Shown here piece after piece: positions 45,678 to 54,033 of a DNA stretch of 64,000 nt. The position numbers and the translations under genes are program-made. Each line of letters begins with the position of its first letter. Position 1 is the first letter of the stretch. This DNA is from DATJLY01 sp035604615 (GTDB taxonomy: Bacteria; Pseudomonadota; Alphaproteobacteria; ATCC43930; CGMCC-115725). The stretch is taken from positions 1 through 64,000 of the forward strand of contig DATNID010000034.1 of NCBI GenBank assembly GCA_035604615.1, given 5' to 3'. The notes under the pieces are model-generated. The model searched no databases. It was not told the origin of the DNA and worked only from the letters and a program-made list of their open reading frames with translations.

Positions 45678-45999
45678 ACCCGCGGCGCTGCTTCGGCGAC
45701 CGACCGAGATAGCGCCGCGCGAAACGCAGCAGCTCCAAATCCGCGCTCTGCCGCGCGATCTCTTCGAGGTCGTGGAAATAGGCCCGCAATTCTCTGGGAC
45801 CGACGCGCATCGACAACCAATCGACGAACTGCTCGGGCGTCCGGATCCAGGCCGGCAGCGGTACCGCCGGTTCTAACGCCGGCTGCGCATTCACCAGGAT
45901 GCGCCAGCGTCGCTGTCCGATCAGCGTCGCAACCGCGCTCGTTGAGGGCTGTCGGTCCCAGCCGGGCGGCGGCCTCACGGCGAAGGATGGCCGGATCAT
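45676..45999 (-). CDS. Small hypothetical protein
   Basis: A 107-residue protein with no signal peptide. It reads RRWRILVNAQPALEPAVPLPAWIRTPEQFVDWLSMRVGPRELRAYFHDLEEIARQSADLELLRFARRYLG: a Pro-rich middle and a helical C-terminus. I do not recognise a family. Start 45999 has GGGAG eight bases upstream; longer starts at 46035 and 46059 exist. Confidence 0.5.
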   Translation of the reverse strand: MIRPSFAVRPPPGWDRQPSTSAVATLIGQRRWRILVNAQPALEPAVPLPAWIRTPEQFVDWLSMRVGPRELRAYFHDLEEIARQSADLELLRFARRYLGRSPKQRRG

Positions 46000-46133
46000 C
46001 GAGCAGTCTCCCAGGTTCTTTTGTTGGGAGATCATAGAAAAATGCGTCGCGCCGCGCAATCGCCGAACATTATTAAAATGATGGCGAATACAGTTAACGC
46101 CCGTTCCTTAGCGTTGCTTGTGACGACTCGCTA

Positions 46134-46511
46134 TCATCGCGCCGGCACCGGTTGCCACGGCACGGTGCAGCGCGGCACGTAGGGATAGTATCCCTGCGGA
46201 TTGGTGCAGTAGTACCAGGACGGCTGCGGCGCCGGAGCGGCCACGACCGGCGGCAGATAGGGATCTGGATAGGGATAAACCGGCGCCGGATAGAAGTACC
46301 AGTCCGGCCCGACGATCCACCACCAGCCGTCGCGGCCTTCGTGCGGGCCATGGAACCAGCTGCCGCCGCGCCACCTATCGAAGTCGTGCTCGTGGAAGCG
46401 GTGCATGTCGCCGCCGCCGCGCCAATGGTCGTCGCGCTGCGCCATCGCCGCGCCGCCGAGCGCAAAGACGACAAGGCAGGCTGCGAGCAGCGCTCGCGCT
46501 ATGATTCTCAT
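46134..46511 (-). CDS. Small secreted Trp/Tyr/Pro-rich protein
   Basis: A 125-residue exported protein (signal peptide 1-24, ending AMA). The mature part is His/Arg/Gly-rich (HRFHEHDFDRWRGG), then aromatic and Pro-rich, ending WYYCTNPQGYYPYVPRCTVPWQPVP. The C-terminal WYYC...YYPYV..C...W..VP pattern with two Cys recurs in small envelope proteins of many proteobacteria; no function is established. From 46512 to 46756 upstream I see no gene. Confidence 0.65.
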   Translation of the reverse strand: MRIIARALLAACLVVFALGGAAMAQRDDHWRGGGDMHRFHEHDFDRWRGGSWFHGPHEGRDGWWWIVGPDWYFYPAPVYPYPDPYLPPVVAAPAPQPSWYYCTNPQGYYPYVPRCTVPWQPVPAR

Positions 46512-46756
46512 GGCCGATATCCTTTCATGGTCCGGGGCGGTGCCGCACGGTTGCGAGATATTATGGCGCGGCGCGCGTTGTCATCCCCGGATCGTCGAAT
46601 GACGTGCAAATAAGCCCGGCAATTGCGGCGGATTTCCGACGATTTCATGGATTTCCTTCGCAACTATTGGGCGTTTGCGCAAAATCTCGTTCGATAGTTT
46701 TAGGCGTGTAAAGATTTTCGGTTTAGAAATCCGTCGCTGTCACGCGGAGAAATTCT

Positions 46757-47440
46757 ATGCACATTATCGCCGTCGCTTCGCAGAAGGGCGGATCCGGAAA
46801 GACGACTCTCGCCGGTCATCTCGCCGTCGCGGCCGACCGTGCCGAAGCCGGGCCGGTCGCGCTCGTCGACACCGATCCGCAAGGAAGCCTGTCGGAATGG
46901 TGGAACGCGCGCAAGGCGGACACGCCGCTCTTCGCGCGCACCGGCACGGCGCGGCTCGCGGCCGACATCGAGCGCATGCGCGGCCTCGGCATCAACATCC
47001 TGATCATCGATACGCCGCCGGCGATCGAGGCCACCATCGTCGAGGTGATCCGCCAAGTCGATCTGGTACTCATTCCGGCGCGGCCAAGCCCGCACGATCT
47101 GCGCGCCGCGGGCGCAACGGTGGAGTTGGTGCAACGCCTCGGCAAGCCGCTCATCTTCGCGCTCAACGGCGCGACGCCGCGCGCGCGCATCACCGCCGAG
47201 GCGGTGATGGCGCTGTCGCAGCACGGCACGCTCGCGCCGGTGATCGTGCATCACCGCACCGGCTTCGCCGCCAGCATGATCGACGGCCGCACCGTGATGG
47301 AGATCCCCGGCGACGACCGCTCGTCGAGCGAGATCATGCAGTTGTGGGACTATGTCTCGCGCCGTCTGAGCCGCGATTACCGCACCCTTCTGCCGAGCGG
47401 AATGGCCATGCCGGCGCTGCCGGCGCAGGGTGCGGCATGA
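46757..47440 (+). CDS. ParA-family ATPase
   Basis: A 227-residue deviant-Walker ATPase: VASQKGGSGKTTLAGHLA (residues 6-23), DTDPQGSLSEWW and ILIIDTPPA. This is the short ParA type without an N-terminal DNA-binding domain, as in plasmid partition or positioning systems of small cargoes (MipZ, PpfA-like). CGGAGAAA lies before ATG 46757. It overlaps the next gene (ATGA), so its partner is probably the ribbon-helix-helix protein rather than ParB; no parS site was seen. Confidence 0.85.
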   Translation: MHIIAVASQKGGSGKTTLAGHLAVAADRAEAGPVALVDTDPQGSLSEWWNARKADTPLFARTGTARLAADIERMRGLGINILIIDTPPAIEATIVEVIRQVDLVLIPARPSPHDLRAAGATVELVQRLGKPLIFALNGATPRARITAEAVMALSQHGTLAPVIVHHRTGFAASMIDGRTVMEIPGDDRSSSEIMQLWDYVSRRLSRDYRTLLPSGMAMPALPAQGAA

Positions 47441-47766
47441 GCGGGTTCGATCCCGCTTCGCTCACCGACGCGCTGCTGGTCGTCAAGGGCGCGGCCGCGC
47501 CGAGCCGCCCTGCGCCGCAGCGCTCCGCTCGCCGCGGGCGCGACGAAGGGCGCGTGCGGGTGGCGATGCGCCTCGAGGAGCCGCGCCACCGCCGCCTTCG
47601 GCTGGCGGCGGCGCATATGCAACAATCCTTGCAGGCGGTCATTCTGGCGGCGCTCGATCATTATCTCGACCGTATCGTGCCGAACCTGCTCGACCGGCGC
47701 TGCGACTGTCTCGTGCGCCAGGGGGCCTCGGATACGGTGGTTGCGGCGCCGTTTCGCACGCCATGA
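47437..47766 (+). CDS. Ribbon-helix-helix-like small protein
   Basis: A 109-residue basic protein. After a disordered Arg/Ala-rich N-terminus comes RVRVAMRLEEPRHRRLRLAAAHMQQSLQAVILAALDHYLDRI, a strand-helix-helix typical of RHH DNA-binding proteins. A pair of Cys follows (RRCDC). It overlaps both neighbours by four bases. Proposed role: DNA-binding partner or regulator of the ParA protein. Confidence 0.6.
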   Translation: MSGFDPASLTDALLVVKGAAAPSRPAPQRSARRGRDEGRVRVAMRLEEPRHRRLRLAAAHMQQSLQAVILAALDHYLDRIVPNLLDRRCDCLVRQGASDTVVAAPFRTP

Positions 47767-48320
47767 GCCGCGCGTCACGTCAGACTGCTTCGCTTGCCGG
47801 CGTCGATTTGCGCCGCGCCAATGTCAACGCAACGCGCGACAAGGACGGCGACATCACCAGCCGGATCGTGTCGCCCATGCCCGAAGCGCCGCCCGCTCCG
47901 GCGCGGCCTCCGGCCGCAGCGGTGGTGACCGAGCCGCCGCCGCGTGCCGAGGAGATCGTGGTCTATTGGGAGCGGTTGCGACGGGGCCGGCCCTTTCCGC
48001 CGCTCGCCGACATCGACCGCGGCGTGGTGGCCAATGGCTGGCCCGACAGCCTCATCGTCCTGTTCGAGAGCGACCACTCCGCCATGCCGCGGATCTCGCG
48101 GCTTGGCGCGACCGACGGCGCGATCGAATACACGCCGATGGTGACGGACTGGATCCTGACGCGCGCGCGCCAAGCGGCGAGCCGCGCCACTAGGCTCGAC
48201 GAGGTGCAGAGCTTCCCGATGGAGGACGAGTCGCCGCGCTATCGCCTCTTTCTCCTGCCGCTCGGCGTCGGCAACGGTGCCAGCGACGGCGTGCTGTGCC
48301 ATCTCTGCCGCGTGTTCTAG
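47763..48320 (+). CDS. PAS_5-like protein, third gene of ParA operon
   Basis: A 185-residue protein. An unstructured N-terminal 60 residues (Pro/Ala-rich) precede EEIVVYWERLRRGRPFPPLADIDRGVVANGWPDSLIVLFE, which resembles the YW..LR.GR.lP...DI opening of PAS_5 domains. Two Cys end the protein (LCHLC). The start overlaps the preceding gene. If the family match holds, the operon couples a ParA switch to a sensory or binding domain. Confidence 0.5.
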   Translation: MSRASRQTASLAGVDLRRANVNATRDKDGDITSRIVSPMPEAPPAPARPPAAAVVTEPPPRAEEIVVYWERLRRGRPFPPLADIDRGVVANGWPDSLIVLFESDHSAMPRISRLGATDGAIEYTPMVTDWILTRARQAASRATRLDEVQSFPMEDESPRYRLFLLPLGVGNGASDGVLCHLCRVF

Positions 48321-49463
48321 TCACGCGCGCGCCCGCGCCATCGCGTAGACGAGCAGTGCTGCCAGCACCGCCGGAACCAGGATGGCGCCGCTCGGCAGGT
48401 TGAATGGGCGCAGTAACGGCAGCAGCCAGACCGCGGCGAAGAGCACGAATTCGCCGAGTCCGATGCCGCTGACCCGGAACATCAGGATCAGCGCCGCCGC
48501 CAGTGGCACCATGTCGTAGGCCTGGAGGTGCGGCGTCGCGACGATGGAAGCGACCAGCAGGACGGCGAGCCTCGCCTCGGCCGCGCCGGGACGGCGCCAC
48601 ACCCACCACACCGATGCTGCGGCGGCGAGCGATGCTGCGATCTGCGCCGCCATCGCCACCGGACCTGGCAGTCCCAGCAGGCTCGCGCACACATCGAGGC
48701 TGTAGCCGCGCAGGAACGTGTCGGCGCGCCAGGCGGCGTAAGCCGGCGTCTCGGCGCCGGCCATCTCGTCGAGCCACAGCAGCCAGGACGGCAGGCTGAA
48801 GACCGCGGCGCTCGCCAGCACCAGCGCGGCGGCGGCCAGCGCGGCCGCGGCCAACGCGCGCCACGCCCGCGCGGCGATCAGCGCCACCGGCACCAGGAGG
48901 AAAAGCTGCGGCTTGTAGGCGAGGAGGCCGAGGACGGCACCCGCCCATGCCGGCGCGCGCTCGAGGAGGCGCACCCCGCCGACCAGCAGCGCCGTACTCA
49001 GGAGCGCGTTCTGCCCCGTGAGCGCGTCGATGAAGGTCGCCGGAAACACCAGCAGCATCAGCCCGCGCGGCCAATCCATAACGCGGCCGGCGCCGCGCCA
49101 CGCCAGCGCCGCAACCGCGGCCGCGCCGGTCGCGAGCAGGAACGAAGCGTAGGACGCGGCGAAGGGCAGGAGGCTCAGCGGCGCCAGGAGCAGGAGATAG
49201 GGCGGCGGGTAGAGCCAGGGATGCAAATGCGGCGGCGCGATGAGCCAGGGCCCGAGGGTCGCGTACTGGTAGTCGGTGAAACGCTGGAAATCGAACAGCA
49301 GCGCGAACTTCCCCTCGCGCGCGGCGGTGCCTGCGGCGTAATAAACCGCCCAATCCTGCATGAAGACATCGATCGAATTGCGCGTCAGGACGACCCCGAC
49401 CCAGCCGATCAATCCCGCCGCGCAGGACGCGACGATGGCGAGCGACGCGAGATCGCGCCTCAC
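48321..49463 (-). CDS. GT87-type membrane glycosyltransferase, copy 2
   Basis: A 380-residue protein with about ten hydrophobic helices. DVFMQDWAVYYAAGTAAREGKFALLFD and WLYPPPYLLLLAPLSLLP match the DUF2029/GT87 family, which uses polyprenyl-phosphate sugars on the periplasmic side (mannosyltransferases in actinobacteria). The Asp in MQDW is the likely catalytic residue. Its GTG start at 49463 overlaps the stop of the upstream paralogue. Confidence 0.7.
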   Translation of the reverse strand: MRRDLASLAIVASCAAGLIGWVGVVLTRNSIDVFMQDWAVYYAAGTAAREGKFALLFDFQRFTDYQYATLGPWLIAPPHLHPWLYPPPYLLLLAPLSLLPFAASYASFLLATGAAAVAALAWRGAGRVMDWPRGLMLLVFPATFIDALTGQNALLSTALLVGGVRLLERAPAWAGAVLGLLAYKPQLFLLVPVALIAARAWRALAAAALAAAALVLASAAVFSLPSWLLWLDEMAGAETPAYAAWRADTFLRGYSLDVCASLLGLPGPVAMAAQIAASLAAAASVWWVWRRPGAAEARLAVLLVASIVATPHLQAYDMVPLAAALILMFRVSGIGLGEFVLFAAVWLLPLLRPFNLPSGAILVPAVLAALLVYAMARARA

Positions 49464-50653
49464 GCGCGGTCCCTGGCCGAACGGCCGGCGCGCAGCATCA
49501 GCGCGGCGATGAAGACCGCCTCGATCAGCGGCGTGAGAAAGCCCAGCGGAATGACGCGCGGCGGATTGAAGATCGGCGCGACCCACAGCGACAAAGCGAG
49601 GCCGGCATCGCCCGGCCGCAGACCGTGCGTGCAGCCATCGCTCAGGAACAGCAGGGCAGCGACCGCGAGCAGCAGCATGTCGTAGCCCTGGAGATGAGGC
49701 GCGGCGAGGCACGATGCCGCCAGCAGCACGCACAGACGCAACGTCGGCCGTAGCTTGCTTCGGTAGCACCAATAGACCGCGCCGGCGGCGGCCAGCGCAG
49801 CGGCGAGCTGGATCGCTGCGCCGACCCGGTCGGGTGCACCGAGCAGGAGCGCGCAGGCGAACACATCCTCGCCCCAGAGCGCGCTCCATTCTCGCCACTC
49901 GACGCGGAAGCCGGGCGCGGGCGCGAGCACGTCGCCGAGCCACGCCTGCCATGGCGCGAATCCGAAGGCCGCGATGCTCGCGGCGACGAGCACGAGCGCC
50001 GCCGCCAGCGCCACGCCGAGCGCGCGCCACTGCCGCGCAGCCGCCAGCGCGACCGGCACCATGAGCCAGAATTGCACCTTGAAGGTGAGGGCGCCGAGCA
50101 GCAGCCCCGCAAAGACCGGCCGTTCCGCGGCGAGCGTCGCGCCGCCCAACAGCAGCGCGGCGGTCAGGAACGCGGTCTGCCCCGTCACCGCCGTGATCGA
50201 CGCGGCCGGCGACAACAGGATGAAGGAAGCGACCATCCAGCGCTCGCCGCGTCCCGGCACCGCGCACCACGCCGCCGCCACGAGTGCCGCGCCGCCGAGC
50301 GCCAGGAACAAGCCGCAAGCGACGCCGAACGGCAGTAGCGCGAACGGCACCAGCAGCAGCAGGAAGTGCGGCGGGTAGATCCAGGGGTGGAACGAGAGCG
50401 GACCGCGCAGCCAATCGGCGAAGCGCGCATTCAGAAAATCGGTGAAGCGGTCACCGTCAAGGACGAGGCCGATGCGGCCCTCGATCGCCGCGCGTGCCGC
50501 GCCGTATTGGACCATCCAATCGGTGCCCGGCACGTCATAGCGCGGGCCGATCACGCCGTCGTGCCGGAACGTGAAGGCGAACACCGCCCAGCCATAAACG
50601 CCGAAGCACCCGGCGATGGCGGCGAGCGGCACAAGCGAACGAGACTGCGCCAT
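49460..50653 (-). CDS. GT87-type membrane glycosyltransferase, copy 1
   Basis: A 397-residue paralogue of the next gene on the strand. It shares the GTDWMVQYGAARAAIEGRIGLVLDGDRF and WIYPPHFLLLLVPFALLPFG pattern, with Asp in GTDW. About ten membrane helices. Start 50653 has AGGAGGGA upstream; the frame reaches 50698 without support. The tandem pair probably acts on one glycan or lipid; the acceptor is unknown. Confidence 0.7.
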   Translation of the reverse strand: MAQSRSLVPLAAIAGCFGVYGWAVFAFTFRHDGVIGPRYDVPGTDWMVQYGAARAAIEGRIGLVLDGDRFTDFLNARFADWLRGPLSFHPWIYPPHFLLLLVPFALLPFGVACGLFLALGGAALVAAAWCAVPGRGERWMVASFILLSPAASITAVTGQTAFLTAALLLGGATLAAERPVFAGLLLGALTFKVQFWLMVPVALAAARQWRALGVALAAALVLVAASIAAFGFAPWQAWLGDVLAPAPGFRVEWREWSALWGEDVFACALLLGAPDRVGAAIQLAAALAAAGAVYWCYRSKLRPTLRLCVLLAASCLAAPHLQGYDMLLLAVAALLFLSDGCTHGLRPGDAGLALSLWVAPIFNPPRVIPLGFLTPLIEAVFIAALMLRAGRSARDRA

Positions 50654-50731
50654 CGCTCTCCCTCCTGCGCGGCGGCGCAAGTCTAATACCAGGCACAATT
50701 CATGCGCGACAGAGTTGGGCCGGAGCGCTGA

Positions 50732-50759
50732 TTGCGGCGGCGGAAAATCGGGCTATAGT
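50732..50759 (+). promoter_or_regulatory. Promoter of the following binding protein
   Basis: TTGCGG (50732-50737), 16 bases, TATAGT (50754-50759); the gene starts about 40 bases downstream. Similar in form to the gyrA promoter (GGCTATAT/GGCTATAG around the -10). Confidence 0.45.
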
Positions 50760-50798
50760 TTTTCGTCATGACAAGGCCGCGACCGGGAGAAAAACGCC

Positions 50799-51749
50799 TT
50801 GCGTCGCCTTGCGCTCGTCCTCGCTCTAGCCATGCTCGTCGCGCCCGCGAGCCGCGCCGCCGACAAGCTGGTGGCGGGCAAGGCCTCGCCCACCGCGTTC
50901 GCCATGCTGCCGCTGGTCGTCGGGGTCGAGGAGGGCATCTATGCCAAGCGCGGTCTCGACGTCGAGATCATCGATTTCGGCGGCGGCGCCAAGCTGCACC
51001 AGGCGATTGCCGCGGGCAGCGTCGATATCGGCGTCGGCTCGGGCGCCGAGCTCGCCATGGTCGCGAAGGGCTCGCCCGAGCTCGCCATCTGCAACGCCGC
51101 CGGGCCGCCGCTCTTCATCGGCATCACGGTTCCCGCCGATTCGCCGGCGCACAGGGCCGAGGACCTGAAGGGCAATAAGATCGGCGTCTCGAGTCCGAAC
51201 TCGATGACCTATTGGATGGGACTCGAGCTCGCGCGCCATTATGGCTGGGGCGATGACGGCATAACCCTGGTCACGCTCGGCGGCGACACCGCCGCCATCC
51301 TGGCCGGGTTCCGCACGCATATCATCGACGCCGACATCGGCGGCACCTCGCTCGCTTTCCAGCTCGAGGAAAAGCACGAGGGAAGGCTGCTGATCCCGGT
51401 GTCGGATTATCTCGGCAACATGAGTTCCGACACCGTGTTCGCGTCGAAGAAGCTCATTGCGAGCAATCCCGACGCGGTCCGGCGTTTCCTCGCCGGGTGG
51501 ATCGATGCGGTCAAATTCATGCGCGCCAACAAGGACGAGACGGTGCGGGTGGCGCAGAAGATGACCGGCTTCGACACGAAGGTGCAGGCGCGCGAATACG
51601 ACCAGTCGATCCCGATGTTCATCGAGGATTGCCGGTTCGACGCGGAATCGCTGACCACGCTCAAGCGCTCGTTCAAGGACCTGAAGTTGCTCGATTCCGA
51701 GCCCGATATGAAATCGCTGTATACCGAGGAGTTCGTGCCCAAGCCCTAA
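50799..51749 (+). CDS. ABC transporter substrate-binding protein (NMT1/SsuA type)
   Basis: A 316-residue exported protein with a TTG start preceded by CGGGAG. Signal peptide 1-20 (ending SRA). The mature protein has LVVGVEEGIYAKRGLDVEIIDFGGGAKLHQAIAAGSVDIGVGSG and DLKGNKIGVSSPNSMTYW, a type II binding-protein pattern. A cluster of Phe, Cys and Asp residues marks the C-terminal domain (FIEDCRFD). No partner permease is adjacent. Confidence 0.75.
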   Translation: MRRLALVLALAMLVAPASRAADKLVAGKASPTAFAMLPLVVGVEEGIYAKRGLDVEIIDFGGGAKLHQAIAAGSVDIGVGSGAELAMVAKGSPELAICNAAGPPLFIGITVPADSPAHRAEDLKGNKIGVSSPNSMTYWMGLELARHYGWGDDGITLVTLGGDTAAILAGFRTHIIDADIGGTSLAFQLEEKHEGRLLIPVSDYLGNMSSDTVFASKKLIASNPDAVRRFLAGWIDAVKFMRANKDETVRVAQKMTGFDTKVQAREYDQSIPMFIEDCRFDAESLTTLKRSFKDLKLLDSEPDMKSLYTEEFVPKP

Positions 51750-51855
51750 CCCCTATTATCTGGGGCGGTCTACCGCGTTAACCATGTCTTCTGTGGCTTG
51801 CCCGCAGCATAGCGACGGCCCACATTAGAACATGCAAGTCGAGTTCAGTGCCTGA

Positions 51856-52566
51856 ATGGAACCGATTCGAAACGACCTCCCCCGGAATCGCGCGGTGCTG
51901 CGCCGGCGGGACCTTTTGCTCGCGACCGGGGTTTGCGTCCTCCTGCGCAGGAACGCTTTTGCGCTCCCGTCCGGCGGTCGTCGTCTTGCGCTCAAGAACG
52001 CGCATACCGGCGAGACCTTCAATGGCGCCTATCGCGACGCAACCGGGCCGTTGCCCGATGCGGTTTCCGACCTGGCCGTCTTCCTGCGCGATTTCCATGT
52101 CGACAAGACCGGGCCCGTGGATATCGGGATGCTGGATTTTCTCGCTGCCGTGATGGCCGCGACCAATCAGACGCGCGCGACCGTGCTGTCGGCCTTTCGC
52201 ACGCGCGAGACCAACGAGCGGCTCAAGGCCACCACGTTCGGGGTCGCGGAACAAAGCCAGCATCTCTATGGCCGGGCGATCGACGTCACCTTCGATCGCG
52301 ATCTCGGCGGCGCGGAACATGCGGCGCTCGCCATGAAGCGCGGCGGGGTTGGCTGGTATCCGCGCTCGCATTTCATTCATCTCGACAGCGGACCGACCCG
52401 GAGCTGGGAACTGGACGGTGCGGGATTCGCTGGTCTGCTCGCGAGCGGGTATTCGTGGCAAGACCTGCTCGCCCCGCCGCGTCCGGGTCATGTCCTGACC
52501 GAGCGCGAGAGGCTGGCGCGGTTACACGCTCTCGCGCGACACGAATACCTGCTGCGGCGTCGGTGA
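51856..52566 (+). CDS. DUF882/MepK-like peptidoglycan peptidase
   Basis: A 236-residue exported protein. The N-terminus has a Tat-like RRRDLLLATG signal. The catalytic domain shows SAFRTRETNERL, QSQHLYGRAIDVTF (zinc His and Asp) and GVGWYPRSHFIHLDSGPTRSW (second His pair), as in the M15-like DUF882 family; E. coli MepK cuts 3-3 crosslinks. The C-terminal 45 residues are extra. The gene converges on an MFS gene 10 bases away. Confidence 0.82.
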   Translation: MEPIRNDLPRNRAVLRRRDLLLATGVCVLLRRNAFALPSGGRRLALKNAHTGETFNGAYRDATGPLPDAVSDLAVFLRDFHVDKTGPVDIGMLDFLAAVMAATNQTRATVLSAFRTRETNERLKATTFGVAEQSQHLYGRAIDVTFDRDLGGAEHAALAMKRGGVGWYPRSHFIHLDSGPTRSWELDGAGFAGLLASGYSWQDLLAPPRPGHVLTERERLARLHALARHEYLLRRR

Positions 52567-52576
52567 ACGGTAAGGG

Positions 52577-53854
52577 TCAGTCTCCCGCCCGCGCCGCGAC
52601 AGCGCCCGTCCTGAGTGACAGCGCCAGCGTCGCAATCGCTGCCATCAGAAGGATCGCGCAAATGCCGAGCGACATGTGGATGCCGAGAAAGCTGCCGCCG
52701 ATGCCGACCGTCAGGCCGCTGAAGGCGCGCAGACCGATGCCCGACATGCCATAGAGGCCGATCACGCGGCCGCGCACCGGGGTCGGCGCGTTGAGCTGCA
52801 CCAGCGTTTGCGCCATCGAATTGAACGACAATTCGAGGAACCCGGCGGCGCACAGGAACATGAGGGCGAACGGGTAGGTGGGCGAGGCGGCGAAGCCACC
52901 GATCGCCGCGCACCACATCGCGGCGAGGATGAAGGCCGAGCGTGCCCGCGGCTGCAGCCATCCGCTGCCTTCGAGCACCACGCCCGCGACGAAGGCGCCG
53001 GTCGCGTCCGCGCCGAGCAGCAGGCCGTAGAGCATGCCAGGGTCGCCGTGGCCGAGATCGCGCGCGAATTCCGGCATCTGTGCCTGATAGGCGTTGCCGA
53101 TCATCAGCGCCGAGGCGCCGGTGAGGAGCGTCATCGCGGCGATGACGCGGATCCGCGCCACCGTCGCGACGGTGGTGAGGAGATCGGTCAAGCCGCGGAT
53201 GCGGGCCGAGACGATCGCCACTTTGCGAAAGCGTGGGCCATAGGGCGCGCTCACGAGCCACAAGGTCAGCGGCAGATAGATCGCGACGTTGACGAGGAGG
53301 CCGAGCGCCGGCCCGAAGACGAGCAGGAAGACGCCGCCGACCGCGGGACCCGCCAGCAGACCGAGATAGCGCGAGGTGGCGGCGAGCCGGATCGCGCTCC
53401 CCAGATGCTCGGTGCCGACGATGTCGTGGATCAGCACCTGGCTCGACGGTCCCCATAGCACGCTGGCGATGCCATGGACGATGAGGATCGCCACCGCCTG
53501 CCATAGGCCGAGCGAATCGCTGACGAAGAGCGCACCCCACGCCACCGAGCAGCCCATGAACAGGATCATGCCAAGCTGGATGATCCGGCGCGGGTCGAAG
53601 CGGTCGGCGAGCGCGCCCGACCATACGCCGAACAGCAGGAACGGAACCCAGTGCGAAACGACCGCGAAGCCGCCGAGCGCGGGTGAGTGGAACTTCTGGA
53701 ACATCACCCAGTAGCTGATCACGTGCTCGATGCTGTCGGCCATCATGGCGAGCGCGTTGCCGACGAAATAGGCGCGATAGCCGGGATGGCGCAGGGCGGC
53801 GAAGGAATGCTGGCGGGTGGTTCGCCCAGTCGCGGGTACGGGTGCTTTGCTCAC
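52577..53854 (-). CDS. MFS transporter (EntS-like exporter type)
   Basis: A 425-residue, 12-helix transporter with FAALRHPGYRAYFVGNALAMMADSIEHVISYWVMF and VWSGALADRFDPRRI, typical of the MFS_3/EntS group of drug or siderophore exporters. No siderophore genes lie nearby, so the substrate is open. The start is uncertain: GTG 53854 fits the family N-terminus; the frame reaches 53905 and no good ribosome binding site is seen. Confidence 0.75.
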   Translation of the reverse strand: MSKAPVPATGRTTRQHSFAALRHPGYRAYFVGNALAMMADSIEHVISYWVMFQKFHSPALGGFAVVSHWVPFLLFGVWSGALADRFDPRRIIQLGMILFMGCSVAWGALFVSDSLGLWQAVAILIVHGIASVLWGPSSQVLIHDIVGTEHLGSAIRLAATSRYLGLLAGPAVGGVFLLVFGPALGLLVNVAIYLPLTLWLVSAPYGPRFRKVAIVSARIRGLTDLLTTVATVARIRVIAAMTLLTGASALMIGNAYQAQMPEFARDLGHGDPGMLYGLLLGADATGAFVAGVVLEGSGWLQPRARSAFILAAMWCAAIGGFAASPTYPFALMFLCAAGFLELSFNSMAQTLVQLNAPTPVRGRVIGLYGMSGIGLRAFSGLTVGIGGSFLGIHMSLGICAILLMAAIATLALSLRTGAVAARAGD

Positions 53855-54033
53855 GTGCCGACTTTCTGCCCGTCCGTCAATCCGAGGGCCGCTTGCAGCA
53901 TACACGGGGGCTCCGCCGTCGCGTGATGCAGCCAGGACATTGCAGCGTTGAGCGCCGAGCGTTCGGGCTGGACGAAGCCCGGTCTGCTACACTGTATTAA
54001 AATGCATCCGTCAGAAACGCAGGTAACCGTTCC

